This document shows positions 1 to 8,920 of a DNA stretch of 36,129 nt, piece after piece. The DNA is taken from the NCBI GenBank assembly GCA_003427395.1, contig BFEA01000089.1:1698316-1734444 (forward strand), read 5' to 3'. Under the pieces are notes generated by a model that made no database searches, was not told where the DNA came from, and saw only the letters and a program-made list of their open reading frames with translations. Both the position numbers and the translations under genes were made by a program. Positions within the stretch are counted from its first letter, which is position 1. Each line of letters opens with the position of its first letter. The stretch comes from Chara braunii. Lineage: Eukaryota > Streptophyta > Charophyceae > Charales > Characeae.

Positions 1-20
1 AGAGAGAGAGAGAGAGAGAG
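1..20. repeat. (GA)n microsatellite at window edge
   Basis: The window opens inside an uninterrupted AG dinucleotide run, so the true length on the left is unknown. It is the first of several GA/CT tracts in the window (also 231-291, 1810-1865 and 25344-25476). Confidence 0.95.
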
Positions 21-186
21 ATTGACTTACCTCTGGGCGCAGCAATGGCCAGCGTGGCGAAAGGAGGGGCAACAATGGCGAAAGCACGGCAAGCTTGGTG
101 AAGCGTAGCTATGCACTTCCAGGCGCAGCGAGGTAACAACTGTGGCAACCATGGCGGCGAGCTTGCAGAAGTGGTGAGCGCGGTGC

Positions 187-291
<105 letters not shown>

Positions 292-813
292 CCTGAACTT
301 TGTGCCCACCTTCGACAACCTTCCAGGTTTGAATCGAGCAGCAATCTAGGAGCAGTTTTTTTTTTTTTTTTCCCCAACTAATCTTGATGGTGACGAATCT
401 GACGATAGAGTAGTCTGTTTTTTCTTTTTTTTCCTATTTGTCTTCTTTGCAATTTTTTTTTTTTCCTATTTTTTATGGTAAACTTGAAGGTCCGATCAAG
501 CAGCAGAGAGTTGAACGCCCATCTTCTTTTTCTGTATTTTTTCTGAAGATAACTGTATTTGATGCATGTTTGAGTCTAGATACGTTGCTAATGAACGAGT
601 AGAATTTCCGTTCATTATCAGTATCAGTATGTGTTTCAACAGTTCATGGGTGTTCCCCCTGCGGTAGGCATTCACCAGTTCAGTGGTATAGCAACACAGC
701 TGTGAGGGACTCCGGGCTCGTTTCCCCGCTAGTAATGATAGGAGTTTTTCTTTCTTGAAAAAAACAAAACAAAACAATGTTAGATCAGATCAGCACGTCT
801 CAAGTCAATCATT
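292..813. other. Intergenic stretch, no gene seen
   Basis: AT-rich, T-homopolymer-rich sequence (T runs near 356-371, 418-430 and 457-465). I see no convincing coding frame, RNA gene or terminal repeat. The only frame of note, on the - strand at 496-777, is short and low-complexity at its start. Confidence 0.6.
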
Positions 814-992
814 AGGTTGCGAGGTTCGATAAGCAGGTTGCGAGGATCGATAATCAGGTTGCGAGGTTCGGTAGCGAGAGGTTGCGAGGCTCGGTGAGCT
901 GCCTTTCTGTTGAAACGAAAAAAAAAAAGTCATTCTGCGAGGTTCGATAATCAGGTTGCGAGGATCGGTATCGAGAGGTTGCGAGGTTCGGT
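814..992 (+). repeat. Degenerate 21-23 bp tandem repeat in two blocks
   Basis: The unit AGGTTGCGAGGTTCGATAATC recurs with small changes at about 814, 835, 856, 879, 934, 953 and 976. The second block (934-992) is a diverged copy of about 60 bp of the first; an A-rich linker (about 915-929) separates them. The spacing of 21-23 bp and the shared GCGAGG core show tandem growth followed by block duplication. No function can be assigned. Confidence 0.8.
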
Positions 993-996
993 GATT

Positions 997-1110
997 CCTA
1001 CCCTCTTCTCCCGAATAGAATATACGGTTATTATGGTTGTATCCAGACTGAAAGTTGGTCCAAATGCAGCTATAATGACCGTACGTTGTATTCGGGGGAG
1101 AACGGTAGGC
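997..1110 (+). repeat. Imperfect inverted repeat (fold-back)
   Basis: The left arm (997-1044) and right arm (1060-1110) are reverse complements over about 48 bases with roughly 80% pairing and a 15-nt loop. Conserved blocks include CCTACC, TCTCCC, GAATA, TACGGT and ATTAT. A further direct copy of the left arm lies near 1395-1430. It may be a short fold-back transposon or a hairpin-forming transcript; the sequence does not decide. Confidence 0.65.
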
Positions 1111-1805
1111 ATAACAAGGAAAGATGGTCATGAGATTGTGAGAGTCAGCACCATTGCCGCCATCATTGGATTTAAAGCCTGAATCTGGACGTGTTTATGG
1201 ACAGGTGAAGATGGCTATGATACAACACTTAGAGCATACTCACAGTAGGCCTCGCTCGGCTGAGGTGTAGCATCAAGACGTAATTGCAGTCAGATACTTC
1301 CAAGTCAGGCTGTAATTGCGGTAAGATTCATCCAGGAAAGTCTCAAGTGCGAGTATGCCCTTAGAATCAGCTGGGCGACGATTTTGGGAAAAGTGTTGCC
1401 TACCTTCTTCCCCCAAATACAACATATGCCAACGTTCGGTGGGCTCCACCAGCCCAGTCGATGATCTCCTGATTTCGGATGCCAACGTCCGTTCAGCAAG
1501 GTGAAACAGGGCCGTTTTTTTTTTTTTTTTTTACATCTCTTTTGTGATCTTGAACGTGACACTTGTGGACCAGTTTCTTATTTTTTCTTTTCCGTCTATA
1601 CTTTTCGTACTGTTCAATGCGGGATCAAGCAGCAGTCAGGTTCGACACAGAGTAGAATAATAAGAATATCCATATTTTTTTGTCCCTTGCCTTTTCGTGA
1701 AGATCGCTGTACTCCGTATCTGTTAAAGTCCAGATATACTATGATGCACGAGCAGAACGGTCATTATTAGGTCGTTTTCTGGTTAGATCCAATCTTTCAA
1801 ATGCT

Positions 1806-1809
<4 letters not shown>
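1111..1809. other. Intergenic stretch with short repeats
   Basis: No gene recognised. It contains two diverged 30-bp direct copies of a GTAATTGC-containing unit (about 1280 and 1312), a copy of the 997-1044 arm (about 1395-1430), and at 1494-1511 an 18-mer nearly identical to the junction between the two hAT reading frames. Confidence 0.6.

Positions 1810-1865
<56 letters not shown>
1810..1865. repeat. (GA)n microsatellite
   Basis: About 28 uninterrupted GA units. It lies 290 bp upstream of the probable start of the hAT transposase. Confidence 0.97.
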
Positions 1866-1868
<3 letters not shown>

Positions 1869-1983
1869 GTTGTTTGCAATACATGCGTGAGGGAGCTGTC
1901 GGAAGGATCTGCTGACGCTCGTGATCGTGGCATGATCATGCATAACTATCTTCACTCCAAGAAGACCTTCGGCAACGGCTGCA

Positions 1984-2035
1984 TGTTTTATTTGAATCCA
2001 CAAGCCAACTGTTTTATTTGAATCCACAAGCCAAC
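1984..2035 (+). repeat. Perfect 26-bp tandem duplication
   Basis: Two identical 26-bp units beginning TGTTTTATTTGAATCCACAA abut at 2009/2010, and a third copy starts but diverges after about 6 bases. The identity means a recent duplication or an assembly slip. It lies in the presumed 5' flank of the hAT transposase gene. Confidence 0.93.
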
Positions 2036-2154
2036 TGTTTTCTTTGCTGTGCATGAACCGTGTGTGCTTCTTCTGCCTATTCTTTCCGGTCTTCCTCTCC
2101 CTTTTTTCCTCGTACTCGATCTCCTCCTTCCTCCTCCTAGCGGATATCCAGAAA

Positions 2155-2463
2155 ATGTCGAAAGGTGTAGGACCTGTAGGTGGTTCGCCAAGCCCTTCTT
2201 TGAAAACAGAAATGGCAAAATTGAAGGCCACAATGCACCTTGCACTGAAGAAAGTTGGTCCTGACCCACTGTACATTCTCAAGAATGAGAAGGTTAGTAC
2301 AGCGCCATGTTGGGCACGATTTGCTCATGTATGTTTGCCTGACGGAACTCCTGTGAAGGAACATAGAACTGGTTACACCGCATGCAGAAAGTGTTTTGCG
2401 GTGTATGCATTTGCTGTTGCTAACGGAACAAGCTCGTTGAACCAGCACAAATGTAGAGCTTAG
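2155..2463 (+). CDS. BED-type zinc finger part of hAT transposase
   Basis: This short frame encodes the DNA-binding N-terminus of the transposase. The start was chosen at the ATG at 2155; an in-frame ATG at 2044 would add a hydrophobic leader that looks like translated 5' UTR. From 2155 the protein shows an aromatic pair (W-A-R-F) and then C77-x2-C80-x17-H98-x-C100, in the manner of BED fingers, though the H-to-C spacing is shorter than usual. A TAG at 2461-2463 ends it. The catalytic frame follows in the same phase 18 bases later, so the two were almost certainly one protein. A sequence at 1494-1511 matches the junction but has CAG in place of TAG, suggesting a Gln-to-stop transition. Confidence 0.7.
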   Translation: MSKGVGPVGGSPSPSLKTEMAKLKATMHLALKKVGPDPLYILKNEKVSTAPCWARFAHVCLPDGTPVKEHRTGYTACRKCFAVYAFAVANGTSSLNQHKCRA

Positions 2464-2481
2464 CAAGGTGAAACAGGGACA

Positions 2482-4254
2482 ATGCGAATTTTTGCGATGA
2501 CAGCAGAACCAACAACTGCGCAAAAGAAACAGGCCGCAAAGATGGCGGTTCTGATGTGTTGTCAGGATTTGCGTCCATTTTCTATTGTGGATGATCCAGG
2601 TTTCCTGAAAATGGGTCAATTTTTTATCGATGTCGATGTCAGTGCGCAAAAGGGTATGAAAGTGGGAAGGTTAGCTCCTTCTGCAAACACGGTAAAGCGC
2701 CATGTAATTTCCATTGCGAATGGTCTTCGACAAACTGTGAAGGAAAAAGTGTCTCAGCACTTCGAGGATAACGTGTATGCTGGTTTCACAGTGGATTTGT
2801 GGACTGATGCAGTTAAAAAAAACTCATTCATGTCGGGCACCATCCATTATATAGACAGAGGCTTCAAACTGCATGCTAGAACTCTTCAGGTTAAGGTTTT
2901 TCCTGAAGAGTCACACACTGCACAGGCTGTTTTGAAGGTGTTCCAAGAATGTCTTGAGGAACATGGATGTTTTGATCAGAGTCTTTGCATGGTGTGCTCA
3001 GACAGTGGGTCAAATGTAGCAGGTGCAGAGGGCATTAGGAGTGTGTACAAGTGGCATGCTTGTGCTGATCACAAGATAGCTACGGTTTTGACAACTGTTC
3101 TGAACAAAACCACCGCTGTTCAGAACAGTGTCAGATCTGCTCCGTTCTACAGATTCGAAGATCAGGCAACTGAAATTTTTGCGCTGATTGAGAATTACAA
3201 GGAATTGGTTCGTTATTTCAAGCAGGCAAATTTGCAAAATTTTCTGAAAACGTCACTAAAACAGGAAAATGCAACAAGATGGAACTCACTGTTGAGGTTG
3301 CTGGACAGTGTGAAAACTAATTATGTTGATGTGAACAACATCTTGATGCAGCGCAACCGTCTTGGCATGATGGCCAACATTGACCGTGATTTGCTGATTG
3401 AGTTGTCTCGATTCCTTAGTCGTTTCCAGGAAGCCACTCCTAAGCTTGAGAAGTTCCTTGACTCAACCTTGCACCTTGTCATTTTTGAACGACATTCTTT
3501 GTTTCGCCACTGTCATGTTCGAACACAAGCAGTGAAAACAGTTGATGACAGTGGAAATGAGGTTGTCATCCCACCGGATTCCAACAACCTCAAGGTGATC
3601 AAGAATTTGGTTAAGGAGGTTATGATAGAGAAATGGCCGATAGAGGACCTGCATGTTGTTGCAGCGCTTCTCGATCCTCGACAAAAGGATCGGCTCGAAA
3701 ATTTTGACGTTGTTTGTTTTGACGTCAAGCGGGGGAAGAATCAACTGAAGAAAATCATGTTGANCCTCGCAGGTTGTGAGAGTGATTGTTCAGAAAATCA
3801 GCACGTCCTTGACGTTCATCCGCCATCCAAACGGCGCAGGGTCGATTTGGGTGCCCCTTCTCTAGACAACTCAGATGATGATGAAGATGACACAAGTGGA
3901 CCTGCAAAAGTTGCACCTTTGACTGCACCAGAACGAGAACAACAAGAGATCGATATTTACTTCGATCTCAAACTTACCAAAGAAGAGAGACGCGACTTCG
4001 ACCTCCTGCAATGGTGGAAGGCAAGGGGGATAACCGAAGCCACTACCTCTACTTCTCATCAGATGGTGCTCAAGCCTGCCTTGCTAATCATGTCTCGAGC
4101 AGCCCGTGTAGTTTTGTGCGTGCCAGCATCCAGCTCCAAAAGCGAATGTAATTTCTCAGATGCTGGCAATACGATTACTAAGAAGCGCTCCATGTTGAAT
4201 CCATCTGTGGTAAATGATGTTTTATTTGTGCGGTCAAATATGGACCTGGTTTAA
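2482..4254 (+). CDS. hAT transposase, catalytic and dimerisation domains
   Basis: Cut-and-paste transposase of the hAT superfamily, 590 codons from the ATG at 2482. The order fits the family. An RNase H-fold core has T-V-D105-L-W-T-D, the second acidic motif C-S-D174-S-G-S-N, and the C194-A-D-H197 pair of the insertion-domain boundary. R-W-N-S occurs near residue 270. The C-terminal hATC dimerisation region has L-L-Q-W-W-K, then P-A-S-S-S-K-S-E555 with the third acidic residue and R-S-M-L-N-P. One undetermined base (3764) leaves residue 428 unknown. The frame is otherwise open, so the catalytic part looks little decayed, but the in-frame TAG upstream cuts it off from its BED finger. An acidic stretch near residues 455-475 (D-D-D-E-D-D) is a linker. 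It acts in the nucleus if expressed. Confidence 0.88.
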   Translation: MRIFAMTAEPTTAQKKQAAKMAVLMCCQDLRPFSIVDDPGFLKMGQFFIDVDVSAQKGMKVGRLAPSANTVKRHVISIANGLRQTVKEKVSQHFEDNVYAGFTVDLWTDAVKKNSFMSGTIHYIDRGFKLHARTLQVKVFPEESHTAQAVLKVFQECLEEHGCFDQSLCMVCSDSGSNVAGAEGIRSVYKWHACADHKIATVLTTVLNKTTAVQNSVRSAPFYRFEDQATEIFALIENYKELVRYFKQANLQNFLKTSLKQENATRWNSLLRLLDSVKTNYVDVNNILMQRNRLGMMANIDRDLLIELSRFLSRFQEATPKLEKFLDSTLHLVIFERHSLFRHCHVRTQAVKTVDDSGNEVVIPPDSNNLKVIKNLVKEVMIEKWPIEDLHVVAALLDPRQKDRLENFDVVCFDVKRGKNQLKKIMLXLAGCESDCSENQHVLDVHPPSKRRRVDLGAPSLDNSDDDEDDTSGPAKVAPLTAPEREQQEIDIYFDLKLTKEERRDFDLLQWWKARGITEATTSTSHQMVLKPALLIMSRAARVVLCVPASSSKSECNFSDAGNTITKKRSMLNPSVVNDVLFVRSNMDLV

Positions 4255-4340
4255 GGAAGTAGAGAGGAATTACATTTTGAAATAGGTTATGCATAAATAG
4301 GTTGAATTTGACGTCAATCAGAAAAAAAGGACATGGTTTA

Positions 4341-4689
4341 GGAGAATGTGAGAGCAGGTCAATCCTTCTCCTTTCGGGGGAAGCAATCAATGCCTTTCTC
4401 TCAGGGTTATGCAGTTTTTGTAGTGGATGTGTGACATTGTGTGTCACGATATTCGGATTTTGTAACTTGTAATGCAAGCCTTGGGCACTTGGCCTTTTTT
4501 AAGGGGGAAAAAAAGTTCCTTGGAGAATGTGAGAGGAGGTCAAACCTTCTCCTTTGGGGGGAAACAATCAATGCCTCTCTCTCGGGGTTATGCAGTTTTT
4601 TTAGATATGTGGCACAAAATTCGAATGTTGTAACGTGCGACGCAAGCCTTGGGCACTTGGCCTTTTTTAAGGGGGGAAAAAAGTTCCTT
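4341..4689 (+). repeat. Diverged ~170-180 bp direct duplication
   Basis: Copy A (4341-4520) and copy B (4522-4689) share the order GGAGAATGTGAGAG, CCTTCTCCTTT, CAATCAATGCC, GGGTTATGCAGTTTTT, GCAAGCCTTGGGCACTTGGC and AAAAAGTTCCT. They differ by scattered substitutions and indels, so the duplication is not recent. It lies directly 3' of the hAT transposase, in the presumed non-coding tail. Confidence 0.88.
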
Positions 4690-5138
4690 GACTCACCTTT
4701 GCATATCGTTGAAATGTTTGATATGCTTGTCGTTTTCACAAAATTGACTTTAAGTGTTTGAAAACTTTGAATGTGTTATCGAATTCCAAACAAAGTTATG
4801 GTGAGTGCGGTAGTTTGTGGATGGAAAGTTAATTTCTAACATGCAATGACACTGACCTGAGTTTAAAATTACGAGAAAAAGAAATGCATGCTGGGCTAGG
4901 CTACCAGAGTGGCCCGGGGTCACTTGCCCGACCAGGCCAAAAAAGTTAAAAAAAAACAAAAAAAAAAACATATTTTTAAATTTTATTTTTTATTTTAAGA
5001 TTGGTGAAGAATTTCGATGTGATTCTGAGGCAAAAGTTGTTCAGTTTATTTTTCTGCATAACATAGTTTTTTTTTTTTTTTTTTTTTTTTTGCTGGGACC
5101 TTCCCTGGTCCTTGCACGGGCTGGCCACCTGGTAAACT
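4690..5138. other. AT-rich tail, no gene seen
   Basis: Mostly A/T with a 24-25 base T run at about 5067-5091. The first bases (AAGTTCCTTGACTCA, 4681-4695) repeat a stretch inside the transposase frame at 3451-3465, and translate to the same K-F-L-D-S start. Nothing else is recognisable. Confidence 0.55.
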
Positions 5139-5410
5139 TTGGGCATGGATACGGCTGGGCACGGGTGGATGAAAATTGTTCGCGGGTGCGGGCGGATGCG
5201 GGTGGATTAAATCTAGGGGTGGGTGTGGCTGGGTAGGGGTAAGGGTTCCGCTGCGGATGCTAGGTGGGCTGGGTACGGGTATGAAAATGTTTAATTAGCT
5301 TGGGTGGGTTGGGTCAAGGTAAAAAAAAATTTTTTTGCGTGGGTGGCACTGGGTGCGGGTAGATATGATATATCAAGGCTTGGATTGGGTCGGATGTGGG
5401 TGGGATAAAA
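5139..5410 (+). repeat. GGGT-rich degenerate array
   Basis: Many imperfect iterations of TGGGTGCGGGT, GGGCACGGGT and GGGTGGAT fill this stretch. Subterminal arrays of GGGT/ACCC motifs are a known feature of many plant hAT elements, where they are thought to bind transposase. That fits the candidate element end 5 bases further on. G-quadruplex potential on the + strand is an inference. Confidence 0.7.
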
Positions 5411-5414
5411 AATT

Positions 5415-5430
5415 GGTTTGGCGACCTCTG
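5415..5430 (+). repeat. Candidate 3' terminal end of hAT element
   Basis: GGTTTGGCGACCTCTG, i.e. CAGAGGTCGCCAAACC read outward-in on the - strand. It is followed by CTCTCTCT (5431-5438), which could be an 8-bp target-site duplication but is also simple sequence. No partner end was found upstream. Confidence 0.4.
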
Positions 5431-6271
5431 CTCTCTCTCTATGATAAACTTTCACACGAGCTTTTTAAAACAACTTCTACTGAAGATGAGTCTCCAAATG
5501 AACAAATAACCACCTTCCTTCTTAAAGGTGTCTCAACCATAAAACCACTCAGAGACCAACTTATGGGTCCTCGTCACAACACAACAATAAACATTCGGCA
5601 TGGTAAAGCGTTCGAGTCTCAAAGACTCATAAATCCTTTAGGATTTTCACAACCTTCACAAAAACAGACTTCACTTCCTCCCCTTATACCTGGCCTTATC
5701 ATCTGCCGATGAGCAGACCGCGCGAGTATACTGAAGAGTAGACAATTCACATACATTCACATTCACAAAATGCAAAACACACGAGTAGACAGTTCACATC
5801 AGGATAAAACCACACATGTGAGAGTGATTGTGATCATCATATACAATAAATAACCTAAGACAAAACCTCAATTCAATATACACTCAGGGATGGGATATCT
5901 CATTCAAAATACAAATAATGGTCCAATCTCATAGTTTTCGTTAGACTGAGCAAAATCACTCCTAATATAGTACAAAGACAAACACACCACCAAAAATGTA
6001 CTCAAAATCAGAGTTGGTTCTGACTCTCAAGAGTCGGAAGAAAAGTAGTCTCACTGTACATATGTCACATCATTGAACCCAAAATCTCAAATCACTATTG
6101 AAATCCTTAATAGTAGGCATCCGCTGTGAACCCCACCTGTACAACCAAACAGCGTAGGAACCAAAAATCTAAACCTAGCAATCAAAAATAAGAGAAGAAA
6201 ATAAAAAGTTTTAACTCTTACGTAAGCTAAGAAAATAAAAATGACTAGACAACATATAGGCGAACCAGTCC
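5431..6271. other. AT-rich stretch, possible LTR or leader sequence
   Basis: No conserved coding frame. It sits where the 3' LTR of the - strand Ty3 tract would be expected, but I could not match it to any stretch right of 15430, so no LTR pair is claimed. A 125-codon + frame at 5335-5712 overlaps the GGGT array and resembles nothing known. Confidence 0.5.
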
Positions 6272-8711
6272 CTACTCACTCATCCCCTCCTGGTCTTGCC
6301 TACATAACTGCGCTCTACCCCCATTAGCAGTCCTCTCCACCACCCTACCCTGTCCACCACTCTCAGTGACTTTCCCTGTTGCCTTGTCCTTCAAAAACTT
6401 AGGACACTGCAAGGCTCTATGCTCCTTCTTATTGCAAAAGAAGCAGGAGAAGCCATTTGATTTTCGGTCTCTCTTCTTCTTCTTCTTTTGAGATCCTGAC
6501 GATGAAGGTGCCTCACTGACCTCTCTGGCCACCTCATAACACTGGGGCATACCCATAGACTCCTCAGGTCTAGCCTCCAACTCCTGAGTACTCGGCTCTA
6601 TCCGTATCCCAACTCCCTCAGGCCTGTACTAAGGTGTATCTAACCTTTGTTGTGTGCCCTCGTAGACACTCTCCATCGCAACCACTACCTCTCCCTCTCG
6701 AAATGTCGCCACTCTCTGCTCAAGCATAAATGCACATGCTCCTTCCTGCATAGTACTGACCGCCTCGAGGAGTACATCCATGGAACCCTCATCCGACCCA
6801 AGTGCAGGCTCGCTGGTAGCTCTCTGTGGTCTATCTCCAGCCTGTACTGGTAGGGACTTTGTCGCTGGCTTTGAAGAAACTATAGGTTGAGTGGCAAGCT
6901 TTGTAGGTGCCTTGAACTCAAAGACCTCCTTCCCTGCCTTCCTCTTTGTCTTTGCCTCCTCTGACTCCAAGATGACCTTCCCCATGGATGGTTTCTGGGA
7001 CGAACCTGCTGTAGACGGCTGCCCAAACAACCCCTGCACTGCCTCTCTTTGGATGCCATAACGACTGCTCTCAGTCCAATCTACCACCTTAGTAGGTGCG
7101 TCCCTCTCTATCCTCGCTGCCATATCCTGAAGTTGTCATCTCATCTCCTGGATGGTAACGGCCTGGCTGGCGTCTGCGCCCTGAGCTCACAGATCTCTGC
7201 CTCTGCTGCCTCCAAATGTACTCCCTGACTTACTTCCTTTATCTTCCTTCCAGCTAGATCGTCTTCCAACATCAAATACCTATGGAAAGACGTCTTGGCC
7301 AGAAAGCGGATCCTGCGATCCAAACTCTCGCCAGCCAACCTCGTTGTCTCGAGCCCCGCTCTCTCTGGTGTAGTGAGTCCCTCTTCTCTCTGACCCCAAA
7401 AATCTCTCCACATCTAAGAGACTCCAAGGACTCTAGGCGGTACATATGGTGGTTGGTCTGGGAGTGCCCTTGCTTCCTCCAATCTCTGCCTCTCTTGTCA
7501 TATCTCCTCCAAACGCCTGCCAGTCCCGACTCTCTTCTCCTCAGCAGTGGATGGGGGTTCTCCGAGGTCAGAGTGTTCCTGGGCATGTGCCGCCAGATAT
7601 CTATCGACCGTGTAAAGAGCCTCTCTCCTCCAGCCTTTCTCCTCCTGCTCCATCTCCACTCTCACCCCTGGTGAAAGAGTCATATCTGGAGGAGATGGTG
7701 CAATTTCTACATGTTGAAGTTCCTCCCCTGCCTCCTGAACACCCTTTGGCTCTGGCTAAGGTCCTGGTACAGGAACTGGCAACTGAGGAGGAGTATCATC
7801 TTCAATCTCAATCACCTCCTCTGCTCACTGCTCACCCTGGATACTAGGTCATGCCTCTCGATCTTCGCTGGCCTGTGGCACCCTCCACTGCGAAATGTCC
7901 AAATGTGCCTCTAGCTCTGTGGAGACCCTCCCATCGGTACTGCCTCCTCTGGCGCCGGCTGAGGGGACTCTCGCAATCCTCCCTCAGTGAACCGCTGGAA
8001 GACCACTTGTCCAAGCCCGCACTCAGGATACATCCCTCGTTCCTGCGCAGGCTGTGCCGCCTCCTCATCTTGTCGGGCAAGCGCCTTCTGTCCTCCTCGA
8101 GTTGGGGCAGCTTCCCTAGGCTGAGGGTCCCTTTATCTCTTACTCCTTTGTCACCTCTCGACCCTGGGCTGGGGTGGTACTGACTCAGGCTGTCGAAAGG
8201 CCTCCCTCAAATGTGCTCTGCAGCCATCCCAATCACGTGCCCTATCTCGCATTTCTCGGGCTAATGGCTTCTCCGCCCGCCTAGTTTATAACGGCAGCGT
8301 CTGCATCCACTCATCCCTCTGTATCCCCTGCTCGTGCATGAACCTCTCGAATGCAGGGATGAACTCCTCAACATTCCCAACCTCCAGGCGGATCGGTATA
8401 CCATCTGCCCCCACTGGCGAAGGCCTCAAGGCCTGCATCCTTGTCTCCACCTCCTGCCAAGTCTGAGCCTCCTGACGGATCTGTGCAATAGGCTCCTCAA
8501 ACAGCCCCGCTCCTCCCAATCTCCGTATCATCTCCGATACGGTCCACCTCCTCTGATATACATGACTCCGAAAGTCGTCCAGGAAGAGATTTATATCTCT
8601 ATCATCATAAACTGATGTATGCTCTCTCTGGGAAGACCCATGGCGCTCATATCCCCCTGATGCCCCCAATGACCTCTATGGTGGCCGTGTCTCCTTTCCT
8701 CCCCTCGGCAT
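6272..8711 (-). pseudogene. Second gag-like frame with CCHC knuckle, decayed
   Basis: Read from 8711 leftward, this is a gag-like polyprotein frame downstream of the integrase and in the same orientation. After an ATG at 8711 come a capsid-like segment (about 8669-8200), a Pro/Glu-rich middle, a charged, probably coiled-coil part (about 7680-7190) and a C-terminal basic patch. The patch is followed by a perfect zinc knuckle C-x2-C-x4-H-x4-C (6409-6445: C-F-F-C-N-K-K-E-H-R-A-L-Q-C). In-frame stops lie at 8678-8676 (TAG), 8288-8286 (TAA), 7851-7849 (TGA), 7827-7825 (TGA), 7758-7756 (TAG), 7500-7498 (TGA), 7416-7414 (TAG), 7138-7136 (TGA) and 6631-6629 (TAG). At least two frameshifts occur (near 7935 and 7185). 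Sequence resumes sensibly after each stop. It may be the 5' part of a second element or a 3' accessory frame of the first. Confidence 0.7.
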
Positions 8712-8920
8712 GGCTGTCTTTGTAAAGTCAGACCTGCACAACAGGCAAAGGAGACAATAGACACACAATGGGGTAAGCAAACAGGTGAAATAGAGCAAGT
8801 CTAAATCAAACAAAATATATACACCCTATCTATACATTCTATCATCACACTTTATATAGGACTTAACTTAGAGGACACTCTCCGTCTTGGTGGAATCCTA
8901 TCGTAGGGAACTTAGAATGT
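8712..8920 (-). other. Spacer between integrase and second gag-like frame
   Basis: AT-rich spacer. On the - strand it has a GAG/GTAAGA splice-donor-like site at 8930/8929 and a pyrimidine-rich CAG acceptor-like site ending at 8734. Removing those 196 bases would put a stop (V-stop) directly after the junction and would not keep the next ATG in phase, so splicing does not fuse the two frames. Confidence 0.45.

Larger units (their letters stand above)
2155..5430 (+). mobile_element. hAT-superfamily DNA transposon remnant
   Basis: The element is defined by the BED zinc finger frame (2155-2463), the transposase frame (2482-4254), a repeated non-coding tail, and a candidate 3' end at 5415-5430 reading GGTTTGGCGACCTCTG. 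On the reverse strand this begins CAGAGGTCGCC, the CAG-start style common in hAT terminal inverted repeats. The 8 bases after it are CTCTCTCT, a possible target-site duplication. I found no matching CAGAGG end upstream, so the 5' end is lost, diverged or wrongly bounded here. The outer limits are inference; the transposase identity is firm. Confidence 0.65.

Noticed and set aside
2044-2154. Signal peptide or membrane anchor on the BED-finger protein (start at 2044)
   Set aside because: Nuclear transposases lack such leaders, and an ATG at 2155 in the same frame gives a normal start.
1739-2282. Minus-strand frames ending in Ser-Leu runs near 1810-1865
   Set aside because: Driven by the CT repeat and by the antisense of the hAT 5' region.
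5431-6271. 3' LTR of the Ty3 tract
   Set aside because: Right position, but I could find no matching copy on the gag side nor clear TG/CA ends.
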